DNA of 64,000 nucleotides, taken from the NCBI RefSeq assembly GCF_045788535.1, contig NZ_CP074074.1:3720001-3784000 (forward strand), given 5' to 3'. A program made the position numbers and the translations under genes. This DNA comes from Allotamlana fucoidanivorans (lineage in GTDB: Bacteria; Bacteroidota; Bacteroidia; Flavobacteriales; Flavobacteriaceae). The notes below the pieces were generated by a model. It was not told where the DNA came from, ran no database searches, and worked only from the letters and a program-made list of their open reading frames with translations. The number at the start of each line of letters is the position of its first letter. Position 1 is the first letter of the stretch. Below, in pieces: positions 47,801-57,070 of this stretch.

Positions 47801-50800
47801 CTATTTTATTTCGCTTAACAAGGTTTCCACAGCTTTTTTCAGCTGCGAATCTTCACCGTTGGCTTTATCATCAGGATTGTTATCAACCAAGATATCTGGT
47901 TGAGCAGGCCCTAATTCCATATTCATGCCAGAATCTTTTACATACCAACCTCTAAAAGGCATTCTTACATACGAACCATCTATTAAGGTCACGCCTCCTG
48001 TTGAAATTACAGCTCCAAATGTCGGCACCCCAACTAATGTACCTAAATTCAATGACTTGTAGGCATGTGAAAATATTTCCGCATTTGAATAACTATTTTG
48101 ATTACAAAGTGCTATTGAGGGTTTTGTCCATGCTGCCAACGGTAATCGTTCACTAAAGGGGTAATGCTCTTTAAATTTTGTATGCTCTTTTTCTAAATAT
48201 TTAGCAGCACCACGTGGTACGGTATAAGCATGTTGTTTTACATTAAGAACAGCCATTAAATAGTCTGTAGTCCAGCCGCCCCCATTAAAACGCACATCAA
48301 TTACAATACCTTTTTTACCTAGTCCTGCTGCTGTAAGTTCACGTTCAAAACGCTCAAAACTCGTCCAATTCATACCTTGAATATGAATATACCCCAACTG
48401 ACCATTAGAATATTTTTCTGTTAAGCGTTGACGCTCTTTTACCCAGGCTTTATAGTTTTCATTTCGGTTGCTGCTTTTGGGTCTTATAACAATATCTAGT
48501 GTTTCGCCTGCTCGTTTGACCTCCAGATAAATCCTTTGATTTGCTGTGCCCTCTAATAAACTATAAACGTTTAAATCTTTTGTTAGCTGACTTCCGTTTA
48601 CGCCTAGTATTTCATCTCCTAACAACACCTTACTTGAAGATCTATCACCTGGCATATTTGGCACCACCGCAATCACTTTTAAGCTTCCTGTTTTTGTTGG
48701 CTCAACTTCTAAGCCCAAGAATCCTGTATACTCGCGCTCCAACTGTTCTCTTGTTTCGGTACCGTAAAGTCCCATATGGCTAGCATTTATTTGCCCTAAC
48801 ATCCAATTGAACATGTTTTGAAAATCAGATCTTGTGGAGGCCCCTAAAGCTAACGGTTCATAAATTTCTCTTAGCTTTGTCCAATTTTGACCATGAAAAT
48901 TAGGATCATAAAATCCATCACGTATTGCCGTCCAAGCTTCTTCAAAAATTTGTTTAGATTCGGCATGATAATCTATATTCATGCGCGCTGTAAAACTTAA
49001 ATTTTCAGATTTATCATTTGAAAACGAAACCGAAGACAAACTACCTTTTCCTTTGGTTAAGTAAATTTTTGAAAAATCACTATTAACTACTAAGTTAGAT
49101 GGTTTACTGTCATTTGAGGTAATTTCCTTTTTACTCTTCCCATTCCATTTAATCTTATATAAATCTGAAGGCACCTTGGCATCTCCTCTACCACCATTTC
49201 CTGTTGTATAGTATATCGTTTCTGAGTCTTTTGAAAACAACTGTCCAAATTCACCTCCAACAAAAGAGGTAACTTGAACCTGACGTTCATGAATATCTTC
49301 AAAATCAATAATTACGTCAACATCTTCATCCTTGTCTTCTTTTTCGGTATTCTTCTTTTCTTTTTTCGAGGCTTCTTTTTTAATTTTGGGTTTAGGCTTC
49401 TCCTCATCGTTTTCTTCCCAATCTTGAGTTGTTTTTTCCCAATCTTCTTGCCTTAGCCATGTAAACCAAACATCATAATCGCTGTTATTTCTATTTGAAG
49501 AAAACATAAGCTTTCTACCATCGGGACTCCAAACAGGACTTCTATCTTGTTTGGGATGCATTGAAATATTTACAGGTTTCTGTGTATTATCTGCCCTATG
49601 TATGTAAATTTCTCCGTTAAAATCAAGATCACTTAGATTATACGCTAGCCATTTAGAGTCTGGTGACCACGATATACCACTGGGCGTATCCCAACCGTTT
49701 AATAACACTTTTTCATTCGTTAGTTTTCCGCTGTCACTAATATCAGCTACAATAAGCTTACCTCTACCTCTAACAAAAGCCATTTGTTTCCCATTAGGTG
49801 CCAATTTTAAACTACTTTCTGATTCAGTTGTTTTTGTTACGCGCTCTATTTTATGTTTTAGTGTTTTAAACAGATTGCTCTGGTTTTTATCATTTGATTT
49901 TACCAAGTATATATCATTTTGACCTCCTCTATCAGACACAAATAGTAATGTACTATCATTTAACCATACCGCATTTCTGTCTCTATAAGCCGATTTTGAC
50001 ACATTAACCGTTCGTTTTTTATCCTTGTCTGTTTCTCTTATAAACAGTTCGCCTCTCACTTCAAGCGCTGCTAGTTTTCCGTTTGGAGACACCGCTATAT
50101 CTTGAACACCACTTGAAAAACTTTTGTGAGAAACCGGATTGAACCTATAATCTGAAGTAATATCAATATTTATCTTATTTTGTTTTTTTGAAGACACATT
50201 ATAAGTATACACTTTATTGCCTTTAACCATGATTATATCATTTCCATTTCTACTAATTTGAAATGAAAAAATTCCCATATTGGTAAAGTTTGAAATTTGA
50301 GAAACGGTTCCTTTTTTTGTTCCGTTATCATCTACTTCTACCTTGTGTACATTGTATTTTCCACTTCTTGAAGATTGGAAATAAATAGTGTGATCGTTAG
50401 CCCATTGCGGATAAAAATCATTTCCATTATACGTTGTTATTTTTGAGTAGGTATCATTTTGAATGTGATATACCCAAATATCTCTATTGGCAGGACCTTG
50501 GTAAGCCTCGCGCTCCATTCTGCAAGTTCCCCGCACAAAGGCAATTATTTTTCCATTAGGAGACATGGTTGCTTGTAACCCCACCGCATTTAAAAATCGG
50601 TACGGTGTTCCTCCTTTTTCATTAACTATATGTATTTCTGCTTCGCGTTCTACCTGTGCAAAATTTCTTCTGGTTGAAAAAAGAATATCTCCATTTTTTG
50701 TGTAATCGGTAATATTGTCAGGCGCTGAATGAAATGTTAATCGTTTGGGTAATCCACCTTTTGCGGGTATAGTATAAATATCGTCATTGCCATAGCGGTC

Positions 50801-51043
50801 ACTTTGAAAGGCTATTTGCTTTCCGTCATAACTCCAAATAGGGTTTGTATCATAAGCCTCATGAATAGTTAATCTTCTGGTATTACTACCATCAATAAGA
50901 GCCGTCCATATATCGCCTTGATAATTAAATGCAATATGTTGTCCGTCTGGACTAATGGCAGGGGCATTTATAAGTGGTGTTTGCGCCACACTTAAACTCA
51001 CAAATAGACTAAATACCGCAACAAATATTATGTTTAATTTCAT
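47801..51043 (-). CDS. Tricorn-like S41 family peptidase
   Basis: A periplasmic protease of 1,080 residues. The order is a signal peptide (MKLNIIFVAVFSLFVSLSVAQ), WD40/TolB-like beta-propellers (PAISPDGQHIAFNYQGDIW; SPVWSPDGRKLMFSSNRN), an acidic Lys/Glu-rich linker (about 540-590), a PDZ domain (LLGDEILGVNG) and the S41 core with GKKGIVIDVRFNGGGW and the serine region NSYSNAEIFSHAYKSL. Start 51043 was chosen because it gives a signal peptide; the longer ORF to 51124 runs over the upstream gene. It is 7 bp from the NRAMP-like gene. It could supply peptides or amino acids to this operon's products (inference). Confidence 0.92.
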   Translation of the reverse strand: MKLNIIFVAVFSLFVSLSVAQTPLINAPAISPDGQHIAFNYQGDIWTALIDGSNTRRLTIHEAYDTNPIWSYDGKQIAFQSDRYGNDDIYTIPAKGGLPKRLTFHSAPDNITDYTKNGDILFSTRRNFAQVEREAEIHIVNEKGGTPYRFLNAVGLQATMSPNGKIIAFVRGTCRMEREAYQGPANRDIWVYHIQNDTYSKITTYNGNDFYPQWANDHTIYFQSSRSGKYNVHKVEVDDNGTKKGTVSQISNFTNMGIFSFQISRNGNDIIMVKGNKVYTYNVSSKKQNKINIDITSDYRFNPVSHKSFSSGVQDIAVSPNGKLAALEVRGELFIRETDKDKKRTVNVSKSAYRDRNAVWLNDSTLLFVSDRGGQNDIYLVKSNDKNQSNLFKTLKHKIERVTKTTESESSLKLAPNGKQMAFVRGRGKLIVADISDSGKLTNEKVLLNGWDTPSGISWSPDSKWLAYNLSDLDFNGEIYIHRADNTQKPVNISMHPKQDRSPVWSPDGRKLMFSSNRNNSDYDVWFTWLRQEDWEKTTQDWEENDEEKPKPKIKKEASKKEKKNTEKEDKDEDVDVIIDFEDIHERQVQVTSFVGGEFGQLFSKDSETIYYTTGNGGRGDAKVPSDLYKIKWNGKSKKEITSNDSKPSNLVVNSDFSKIYLTKGKGSLSSVSFSNDKSENLSFTARMNIDYHAESKQIFEEAWTAIRDGFYDPNFHGQNWTKLREIYEPLALGASTRSDFQNMFNWMLGQINASHMGLYGTETREQLEREYTGFLGLEVEPTKTGSLKVIAVVPNMPGDRSSSKVLLGDEILGVNGSQLTKDLNVYSLLEGTANQRIYLEVKRAGETLDIVIRPKSSNRNENYKAWVKERQRLTEKYSNGQLGYIHIQGMNWTSFERFERELTAAGLGKKGIVIDVRFNGGGWTTDYLMAVLNVKQHAYTVPRGAAKYLEKEHTKFKEHYPFSERLPLAAWTKPSIALCNQNSYSNAEIFSHAYKSLNLGTLVGVPTFGAVISTGGVTLIDGSYVRMPFRGWYVKDSGMNMELGPAQPDILVDNNPDDKANGEDSQLKKAVETLLSEIK

Positions 51044-51075
51044 ATAGTTTGAATGAATAATTTTTATATCTCCTT

Positions 51076-52194
51076 TTAATTGTGTGCTGTATTTAAGGCA
51101 TAAATAGCATAGGTACCTAACCAATGTCCGCCCTCATAGCTATCTCCAAAAATACTTGGCAGCGAATAATTGATATGCTTATTGGCTATGTTTTTTAAAT
51201 GGTTGTACTCCGGAAAACCTTCTGAAATTTTATACAAATTCCATGCTCTAGAAAAATTCAAGCCATCAAGATGCACCAAATGCCCATCGGTTCTATCGGA
51301 TACTAAACCAACTGCCAAATCATAATTTTTATTACTCAATTCGGGTAAAAACTGTTTTAACCAAATACGATAATCTTCTTTTGATAATAAACGTTTCATT
51401 AAAGCGGCTTCCTCTAAACAAGGTGATAAAAAATCACTCCCATTAGGCTCCCAAGACATGGGGCAATGTTGATCATTCTGAAAGAAAAAGGAAGCGCGGT
51501 CTCTAATAGCTTCCTTCAAATCGGTTTTATTCAAAGTTTCTGCATAATCATAAGCTAAAGACAATCCAAAAGCGGTATTGGTATGAGTCCCCACACGAAG
51601 CGCATAATTCAATTTAGGTAAAAATTCCATGTAGCGCTGTGTAATCAAATGTGCCAATGGCTCAAGATTTTCTTCTAGTTGTCGCGCTAATGGATGATCC
51701 CAAGTATGTAATTCTTCAACCAATTTAAGCAACCAAGCCCAGCCATAAGTACGCTCATATGAGGTATTGTGCTTCCCTTTAAAATAAGCCACTTCAGCCG
51801 CAATATTTTCTTTTGAAATGTTGTTTAGAAGCCGTTCTTTAATGGCATTGCTACGTTCTAAATCTGGGAAGTCTTTTAGAAGTTTTACCAAGCTCCAATG
51901 CCCATGAACCGCTGAATGCCAATCAAAACATCCATAAAATGCAGGATGCAAATTTGCAGGTGTTCCTAAATCGTCTTCACTCCCTAAAACCTGAGACAAT
52001 TTATTAGGGTACTCTGTATTAATGCAATCTAATGGCAATGTTGCCAAAATATTAGCCTGAGCTATATCTAGTTTTGGAATTTCAAAATTCAAACTATCTA
52101 TTTTATTATTTAATTCGGACTGAATTGGCTGTTTTTTTTCTGTATTACAACCAAAAACAATACAAAGCAGTAATAAGGATAAAGGTATTTTCAT
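51076..52194 (-). CDS. DUF2891 family lipoprotein
   Basis: A 372-residue protein with lipoprotein signal MKIPLSLLLLCIVFGC (Cys at 16). DUF2891 proteins are all-helical, alpha/alpha-toroid-like. Conserved stretches here are HPAFYGCFDWHSAVHGHWSL, YGWAWLLKLVEELH, HTNTAFGLSLAYDYA, SWEPNGSDFLSPCLEEA and SYEGGHWLGTYAIYAL. The many conserved Trp, His and acidic residues suggest a glycan- or peptide-active enzyme, but the function is not known. It lies 32 bp upstream of the S41 protease gene and probably heads this operon. Confidence 0.87.
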   Translation of the reverse strand: MKIPLSLLLLCIVFGCNTEKKQPIQSELNNKIDSLNFEIPKLDIAQANILATLPLDCINTEYPNKLSQVLGSEDDLGTPANLHPAFYGCFDWHSAVHGHWSLVKLLKDFPDLERSNAIKERLLNNISKENIAAEVAYFKGKHNTSYERTYGWAWLLKLVEELHTWDHPLARQLEENLEPLAHLITQRYMEFLPKLNYALRVGTHTNTAFGLSLAYDYAETLNKTDLKEAIRDRASFFFQNDQHCPMSWEPNGSDFLSPCLEEAALMKRLLSKEDYRIWLKQFLPELSNKNYDLAVGLVSDRTDGHLVHLDGLNFSRAWNLYKISEGFPEYNHLKNIANKHINYSLPSIFGDSYEGGHWLGTYAIYALNTAHN

Positions 52195-52255
52195 GTGTTA
52201 AAATTATGATTCCACGAGTTAGGTTGTGTAACAAAAGATACATAAAAAAGTAAGC

Positions 52256-53791
52256 TTATCCTAACCAACCTTCTCGGTCTAAACTTCTATACTGAATCGC
52301 TTCACTTATATGAGAACCGTTTATGTGCTCAGCTCCTTCTAAATCCGCTATAGTTCTAGACACCTTTAGTATTCTATCATACGCTCTAGCAGATAAATTA
52401 AGTCGCTCCATGGCTGTTTTTAATAATTGCTTTGATGCCTCATCAAGCACACAATATGTTCTAATTTGTTTGGTGTTCATTTGTGCATTGTAATGCACCG
52501 TATCTGAATCTTCAAAACGTTTTGTTTGTAAAGCTCTGGCCAGCGTTACCCGCTTTCGTATATCAACTGACGACTCTCCCTTTCGTTCATCAGATAACTT
52601 ATCAAAAGGCACGGGTGTGACTTCAATATGAATATCAATTCTATCCAGCAGGGGACCGGAAATCTTACCCAAATACCGCTGCATCTCGGCAGGGCTAGAT
52701 GTTACAGGAGCATCAGGATCATTAAAATAACCGCTAGGACTTGGGTTCATACTGGCCACCAACATAAAGGATGACGGATAGGTTACGGTAAATTTTGCCC
52801 TAGAAATTGTGACTTCTCTATCTTCAAGTGGTTGGCGCATAACTTCTAACACACTACGTTTAAACTCTGGAAGCTCATCTAAAAACAACACACCGTTATG
52901 AGACAAGGAAATTTCTCCAGGTTGCGGGTAAGCGCCACCGCCAACTAAAGCCACATCACTTATGGTATGATGCGGACTTCTAAACGGGCGTTGTGCCATT
53001 AAACCACTATCTTTCACTTTACCAACTACAGAATGTATTTTAGTAGTCTCTAGTGCTTCATGTAAGGTCATTGGTGGCAAAATGCTAGGTAACCTTTTAG
53101 CTAGCATGGTTTTTCCTGCGCCTGGCGGTCCTATTAAAATAATATTATGTCCACCTGCTGCTGCAATTTCCATACAGCGTTTTATGCCTTCCTGCCCTTT
53201 TACATCGGCAAAATCAAACTCAGGAAATTCTAAATTTTTAAAAAACTCTTCTCGGGTATTAATAATGGTGCGCTCTAATGGTGTTTCTTTATCGAAATAA
53301 TGAATCACTTCTGTAATATTATCTACACCATAAACTTCTAAACTATCAACAATAGCAGCTTCTTTAGCATTCACCTTTGGAAGAATAAATCCTTTAAACC
53401 CTTCTTCTCTAGCCTTTACCGCAATGGGCAAGGCTCCTTTTATGGGTTGCAAACTTCCGTCTAACGAAAGCTCTCCCATAATAAGATATTTATCTAAATT
53501 TTCAGCATTTATTTGTTTTGATGCTGCTAAAATACCAATAGCCAAAGTTAAATCGTACGCACTACCTTCTTTTCTTAAATCGGCAGGCGCCATATTTATA
53601 GTAATCTTTTTACCTGGAATTTTATAACCATTGTTTTGAAGTGCTGCGGCAATTCTGTAGTTACTTTCTTTGATAGCATTATCTGGCAAGCCTACTAAAT
53701 GATAACCAATACCAGAATCTACATTTACTTCAACGGTAATGGTTGTGGCTTCTACACCAAATACCGCACTTCCAAAAACTTTTTTAAGCAT
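52256..53791 (-). CDS. comM: YifB/ComM family AAA+ ATPase
   Basis: A 511-residue Mg-chelatase-like AAA+ protein. The N-terminal domain has a ChlI/Lon-type fold (about 1-165), followed by Walker A IGPPGAGKTMLAKRLPSILPP in two parts, Walker B GVLFLDELPEF and a C-terminal helical domain (LNLSARAYDRILKVSRTIADLEG). In Vibrio, ComM is a helicase promoting branch migration in natural transformation; the role here is inferred. It lies 61 bp upstream of the DUF2891 gene and may be cotranscribed with it. Confidence 0.94.
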   Translation of the reverse strand: MLKKVFGSAVFGVEATTITVEVNVDSGIGYHLVGLPDNAIKESNYRIAAALQNNGYKIPGKKITINMAPADLRKEGSAYDLTLAIGILAASKQINAENLDKYLIMGELSLDGSLQPIKGALPIAVKAREEGFKGFILPKVNAKEAAIVDSLEVYGVDNITEVIHYFDKETPLERTIINTREEFFKNLEFPEFDFADVKGQEGIKRCMEIAAAGGHNIILIGPPGAGKTMLAKRLPSILPPMTLHEALETTKIHSVVGKVKDSGLMAQRPFRSPHHTISDVALVGGGAYPQPGEISLSHNGVLFLDELPEFKRSVLEVMRQPLEDREVTISRAKFTVTYPSSFMLVASMNPSPSGYFNDPDAPVTSSPAEMQRYLGKISGPLLDRIDIHIEVTPVPFDKLSDERKGESSVDIRKRVTLARALQTKRFEDSDTVHYNAQMNTKQIRTYCVLDEASKQLLKTAMERLNLSARAYDRILKVSRTIADLEGAEHINGSHISEAIQYRSLDREGWLG

Positions 53792-53833
53792 AACATGTGT
53801 TTACTGCTTAAATGTAAGAAAAGTTATTTGTTT

Positions 53834-53866
53834 TTATAAAAAGAATCCCCAAAAATGGGGATTCAA
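53834..53866 (-). terminator. Terminator after the porin gene
   Basis: GAATCCCC and GGGGATTC flank a short A/T loop. On the minus strand T5 follows, 30 bp after the porin stop codon. Confidence 0.88.
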
Positions 53867-53893
53867 AATTAAACTTAATATATAAAATTCGTT

Positions 53894-55180
53894 TTACTTC
53901 GCAGTATTTAAAAATTTAGGTTTAATTAATAACTGTACCCAAGCCCAGTTTTGCACATCGGCAGCTGCATCTTTTGACACACCTTTTAACTCATACATAC
54001 CATCAGCAGCAAACATGTGAGAATAACCTATATTTAAACCAAATCCTTTGAACTTCTTTCCATACACTAAATCTACTTCTGTTCCTAGTGATTTTTCTCC
54101 AGAGGCTAATTCTTTTTCTCCGCTAAAGTTTAACACTTTTGCCATTAAACTAGAGGTTTCTCCAAGCTTGAAATTAGCACCCACATGAATATCTAATAGG
54201 CCAACATTGTTTGCATGATTTCCAACATAGAAGTAATCCATAAATCCATTAAACTTATGGTTTGTACCATATAAAGGGAAGAAGGCTCCAGTTTCACCAG
54301 CAGGTTTGTCATTACCACTTATTAATTCAGCCCCTACAACTAAACCAACAGCTGAAGACGCTTTAAAGTTAAGATCTAAGCCTAACAAATAAGCCCCTTT
54401 TACTTTCAGTTCTTGTTGATGCTCTCCTGTTTGAACATAAGCATTAGCAGCTAAACCAAAACCTCCCGCTTTATATTTTAAGTGTACTCCCATAGTTTGC
54501 AAGTTGCTTACCCCGTCATACACTCTTGTTCCTGTAGCATCAGAAAAGTTTTGGAATCCGTTGTTCATCAATAATAAACTTCCTGAAAAGTTATCCCAAG
54601 CATTACTTAAATGCACCATTTGCATGGTTTTATAAGAGAAGAACCCCGTAGTATCATATCCATTACCTACAGACACAAATCCTGTTGGGTGTGAATAATC
54701 TTGATTCCATGCTAAAGCTACATCTAAAGCAAACTTATCTTTTTTGTATTTAATAAGGCCAGCATCATGGTTACGCCCTTGTTGCGCCCAATCTAAGCCT
54801 CCTAAAATACGTTGATCATCATAAGATAACACCTGACGTCCTAATTTGGTTGACCAACCAGAACCCAATTGAAACTCAGCCCAAGCTTGAAAAACAGCAA
54901 AAGAATTATTCATATCATAAGGTAAAATCTGTCTGTTTTCACCCCAAACCATAACGTCTTGAAAACTTACAAATAATTTATAGGTCTCAGTGGCAAACCC
55001 TGCATTTAAACGTACTCTAGTTGAAATACCAAAACCTGGTTCTGCAGCTTCAGGAATTAAACTTCCAAAACCATGTCTATATTCCGTTCTTGGCTTGAAC
55101 TCTCCATCAAGGGTAAATTGCGCTTGCATAAATTGAATTCCTGCTAAAAAAAGCGCTAAGATTAAGTATTGTTTTTTCAT
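53894..55180 (-). CDS. Outer-membrane porin (alginate-export-like barrel)
   Basis: A 428-residue outer-membrane beta-barrel with signal peptide MKKQYLILALFLAGIQFMQAQ. The alginate-export-type domain shows in FKPRTEYRHGFGSLIP, KLGRQVLSYDDQRILGGLDW and the alternating barrel strands. The gene lies 164 bp downstream of the nitrate-type ABC transporter genes on the same strand. The likely job is diffusion of nitrate or nitrite across the outer membrane, rather than alginate export; no alginate genes are present. Confidence 0.85.
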   Translation of the reverse strand: MKKQYLILALFLAGIQFMQAQFTLDGEFKPRTEYRHGFGSLIPEAAEPGFGISTRVRLNAGFATETYKLFVSFQDVMVWGENRQILPYDMNNSFAVFQAWAEFQLGSGWSTKLGRQVLSYDDQRILGGLDWAQQGRNHDAGLIKYKKDKFALDVALAWNQDYSHPTGFVSVGNGYDTTGFFSYKTMQMVHLSNAWDNFSGSLLLMNNGFQNFSDATGTRVYDGVSNLQTMGVHLKYKAGGFGLAANAYVQTGEHQQELKVKGAYLLGLDLNFKASSAVGLVVGAELISGNDKPAGETGAFFPLYGTNHKFNGFMDYFYVGNHANNVGLLDIHVGANFKLGETSSLMAKVLNFSGEKELASGEKSLGTEVDLVYGKKFKGFGLNIGYSHMFAADGMYELKGVSKDAAADVQNWAWVQLLIKPKFLNTAK

Positions 55181-55287
55181 TTTTTTAAGGTTTTAATTTG
55201 ATTTGTTTTAAGTGTTTTTGAATATAAATTTGTGATATTTTTCGTTTTAATAAAATTTTAACAAAAGTAAAAGTATAGCTTTTCACT

Positions 55288-55311
55288 AAACATGACAAAA
55301 CTCATGTTTAG
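55288..55311. promoter_or_regulatory. Inverted repeat between nrtD and the porin gene
   Basis: TAAACATGA and TCATGTTTA are perfect 9-bp arms with a 6-bp spacer. No T-tract follows on the minus strand, so an operator or an attenuator stem is more likely than a simple terminator. Confidence 0.4.
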
Positions 55312-55344
55312 ATTACAAAAAAGACAAATACCTCCTTTTTATAC

Positions 55345-56187
55345 TTAATGCTCTAAAAAGTCTATGAGATGCTTTCTGTATGTATAGTAATCGTTGTGTT
55401 CTAAAACAGCTTTACGAGTTCTAGGTCTTTCAAAATCAATGTTCAAGACATCTCCTATTTTTGCTTTTGGTCCGCTAGTCATCATAACCACTCGATCTGC
55501 TAGAAATATAGCTTCGTCTACGTCATGCGTAATCATAACTGCTGTAATCTTTTCTTTATTCCAAATTTCAATAAGTGTATCTTGAAGCTCACCTCTTGTT
55601 AAAGAATCTAGCATTCCAAAAGGTTCATCAAGTAATAACACTTTAGGTTTTATAGCAAATGCTCTGGCAATACCAACACGTTGTTGCATGCCTTGAGACA
55701 AATCACTGGCCTTTTTATCAAACGCATCTTCAAGACCAACTTTCTGCAAATAATACTTTGCTATATCATTTCGCTGAGCTTTTGTTGCATGTGGAAATAC
55801 CTGATTTACTCCTAAAAGTACATTTTGTAATGAGGTCATCCAAGGCATTAAACTAGGTGCTTGAAAAATCACACCTCTATCGGGTCCCGGGCCTTTTATA
55901 TGTTTTCCTAAAACTGAAATATAACCTCCTGATATTTCGTTCAACCCTGCAATCATGGAAAGCATGGTTGTTTTTCCACAACCTGAATGCCCAATTATAG
56001 TAACAAACTCTTCTTTGCGAATTTGAAGATTCAAACCTTCCAGTACCACATAATCGCCTTTTGGAGTTGGATACACTTTTTTTAGATTTTTTAAATCTAA
56101 CATAACCTCTGAAGAAGGAAAAAGTCCGTTATCCGTGATTATTCCTCTACCTTTATTTTCTAATATATTTGTAGTCATTTCTATCAA
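55345..56187 (-). CDS. nrtD: Nitrate-type ABC transporter ATPase (second)
   Basis: A 280-residue ABC ATPase of the NrtC/NrtD-CmpD-SsuB group. Walker A is GHSGCGKTT, signature is LSQGMQQRVGIARA, Walker B is VLLLDEPFGMLD, switch His is in ITHDVDEA. It starts at the base next to the stop of the first ATPase gene, so the two ATPases are expected to form a heterodimer. It lacks the NrtA-like C-terminal domain fused to cyanobacterial NrtC. Confidence 0.87.
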   Translation of the reverse strand: MIEMTTNILENKGRGIITDNGLFPSSEVMLDLKNLKKVYPTPKGDYVVLEGLNLQIRKEEFVTIIGHSGCGKTTMLSMIAGLNEISGGYISVLGKHIKGPGPDRGVIFQAPSLMPWMTSLQNVLLGVNQVFPHATKAQRNDIAKYYLQKVGLEDAFDKKASDLSQGMQQRVGIARAFAIKPKVLLLDEPFGMLDSLTRGELQDTLIEIWNKEKITAVMITHDVDEAIFLADRVVMMTSGPKAKIGDVLNIDFERPRTRKAVLEHNDYYTYRKHLIDFLEH

Positions 56188-57036
56188 TTATTTAAAGCGT
56201 CCAACAAAACTTTTAGGTTCTAACTCAGGCAACTCAAAGACTTCGACAGCTTCAGATTTACGTTCGTTACCAATATCCATTAAGTACTCAATAATAGCGT
56301 TTCTGGTTTCCTTAAAATTAGGATTATCATTGAGCTCGGTTTTATCTCTAGGGCGTTCAATATCAATTTTAAACTCAGGCCCTAAGGTTGCTCTAGGCCC
56401 TGGTTTTAACGGAATAATACGATCGGCCATGTAAATACCTTCATCAACATCATTAGTAATCAATAACGCGGTGCGCTTATCTTTTCCCCAAATATTTAAA
56501 ATTTCATCTTGAAGGTTTCCTCTGGTTAAGGCATCTAAAGCTCCAAGTGGCTCATCCATAATAATCATTTCAGGTTTCATAGCTAGCGCCCTGGCTACAG
56601 CAACCCGTTGACGCATACCTCCTGATAATTCTTTAGGACGTTTATTGATAGCGTGTGATAAACCCACCATTTCAACATACTCCTTTACCAAATCATTTAA
56701 CTCTTTTTTACTCTTTTTAGGAAACACTTCCTTTACGGCCATATAGATATTCTGACCAACGGTTAACCAAGGTAACAGCGAATAATTTTGAAAAATTACC
56801 CCACGTTCATGACTGGTTCCGTTTACTGGTTCTCCTTTAAAAAGCACCTCACCACTGGTTGGTTCTAACAAACCATTAATAAGATTTACTAAGGTTGTTT
56901 TTCCACTTCCTGTAAACCCTACAATAGCTACAAATTCACCTTCTTCAATTGTCAGATTGATATTATTCAGCACTTCTGTAGTGTTTTCGCCTTGTCCGTA
57001 GCTTTTGTATATATTATTTAATTCTAAATACGCCAT
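56188..57036 (-). CDS. nrtC: Nitrate-type ABC transporter ATPase (first)
   Basis: A 282-residue ABC ATPase. Walker A is GFTGSGKTTLVNLING, signature LSGGMRQRVAVARA, Walker B MIIMDEPLGALD. In the switch position it has ITNDVDEG, so the conserved histidine of the H-loop (ITHD) is asparagine; the partner ATPase keeps its His. Such asymmetry implies one weak site in the heterodimer. It lies 34 bp after the permease gene. Confidence 0.87.
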   Translation of the reverse strand: MAYLELNNIYKSYGQGENTTEVLNNINLTIEEGEFVAIVGFTGSGKTTLVNLINGLLEPTSGEVLFKGEPVNGTSHERGVIFQNYSLLPWLTVGQNIYMAVKEVFPKKSKKELNDLVKEYVEMVGLSHAINKRPKELSGGMRQRVAVARALAMKPEMIIMDEPLGALDALTRGNLQDEILNIWGKDKRTALLITNDVDEGIYMADRIIPLKPGPRATLGPEFKIDIERPRDKTELNDNPNFKETRNAIIEYLMDIGNERKSEAVEVFELPELEPKSFVGRFK

Positions 57037-57070
57037 TTTCTTTGGTTTAATTGTTGATTTTCAACTTCTT

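Noticed and set aside
51044..51124. Longer start of the S41 protease at 51124
   Set aside because: It overlaps the end of the DUF2891 gene and hides a clear signal peptide that begins at 51043.
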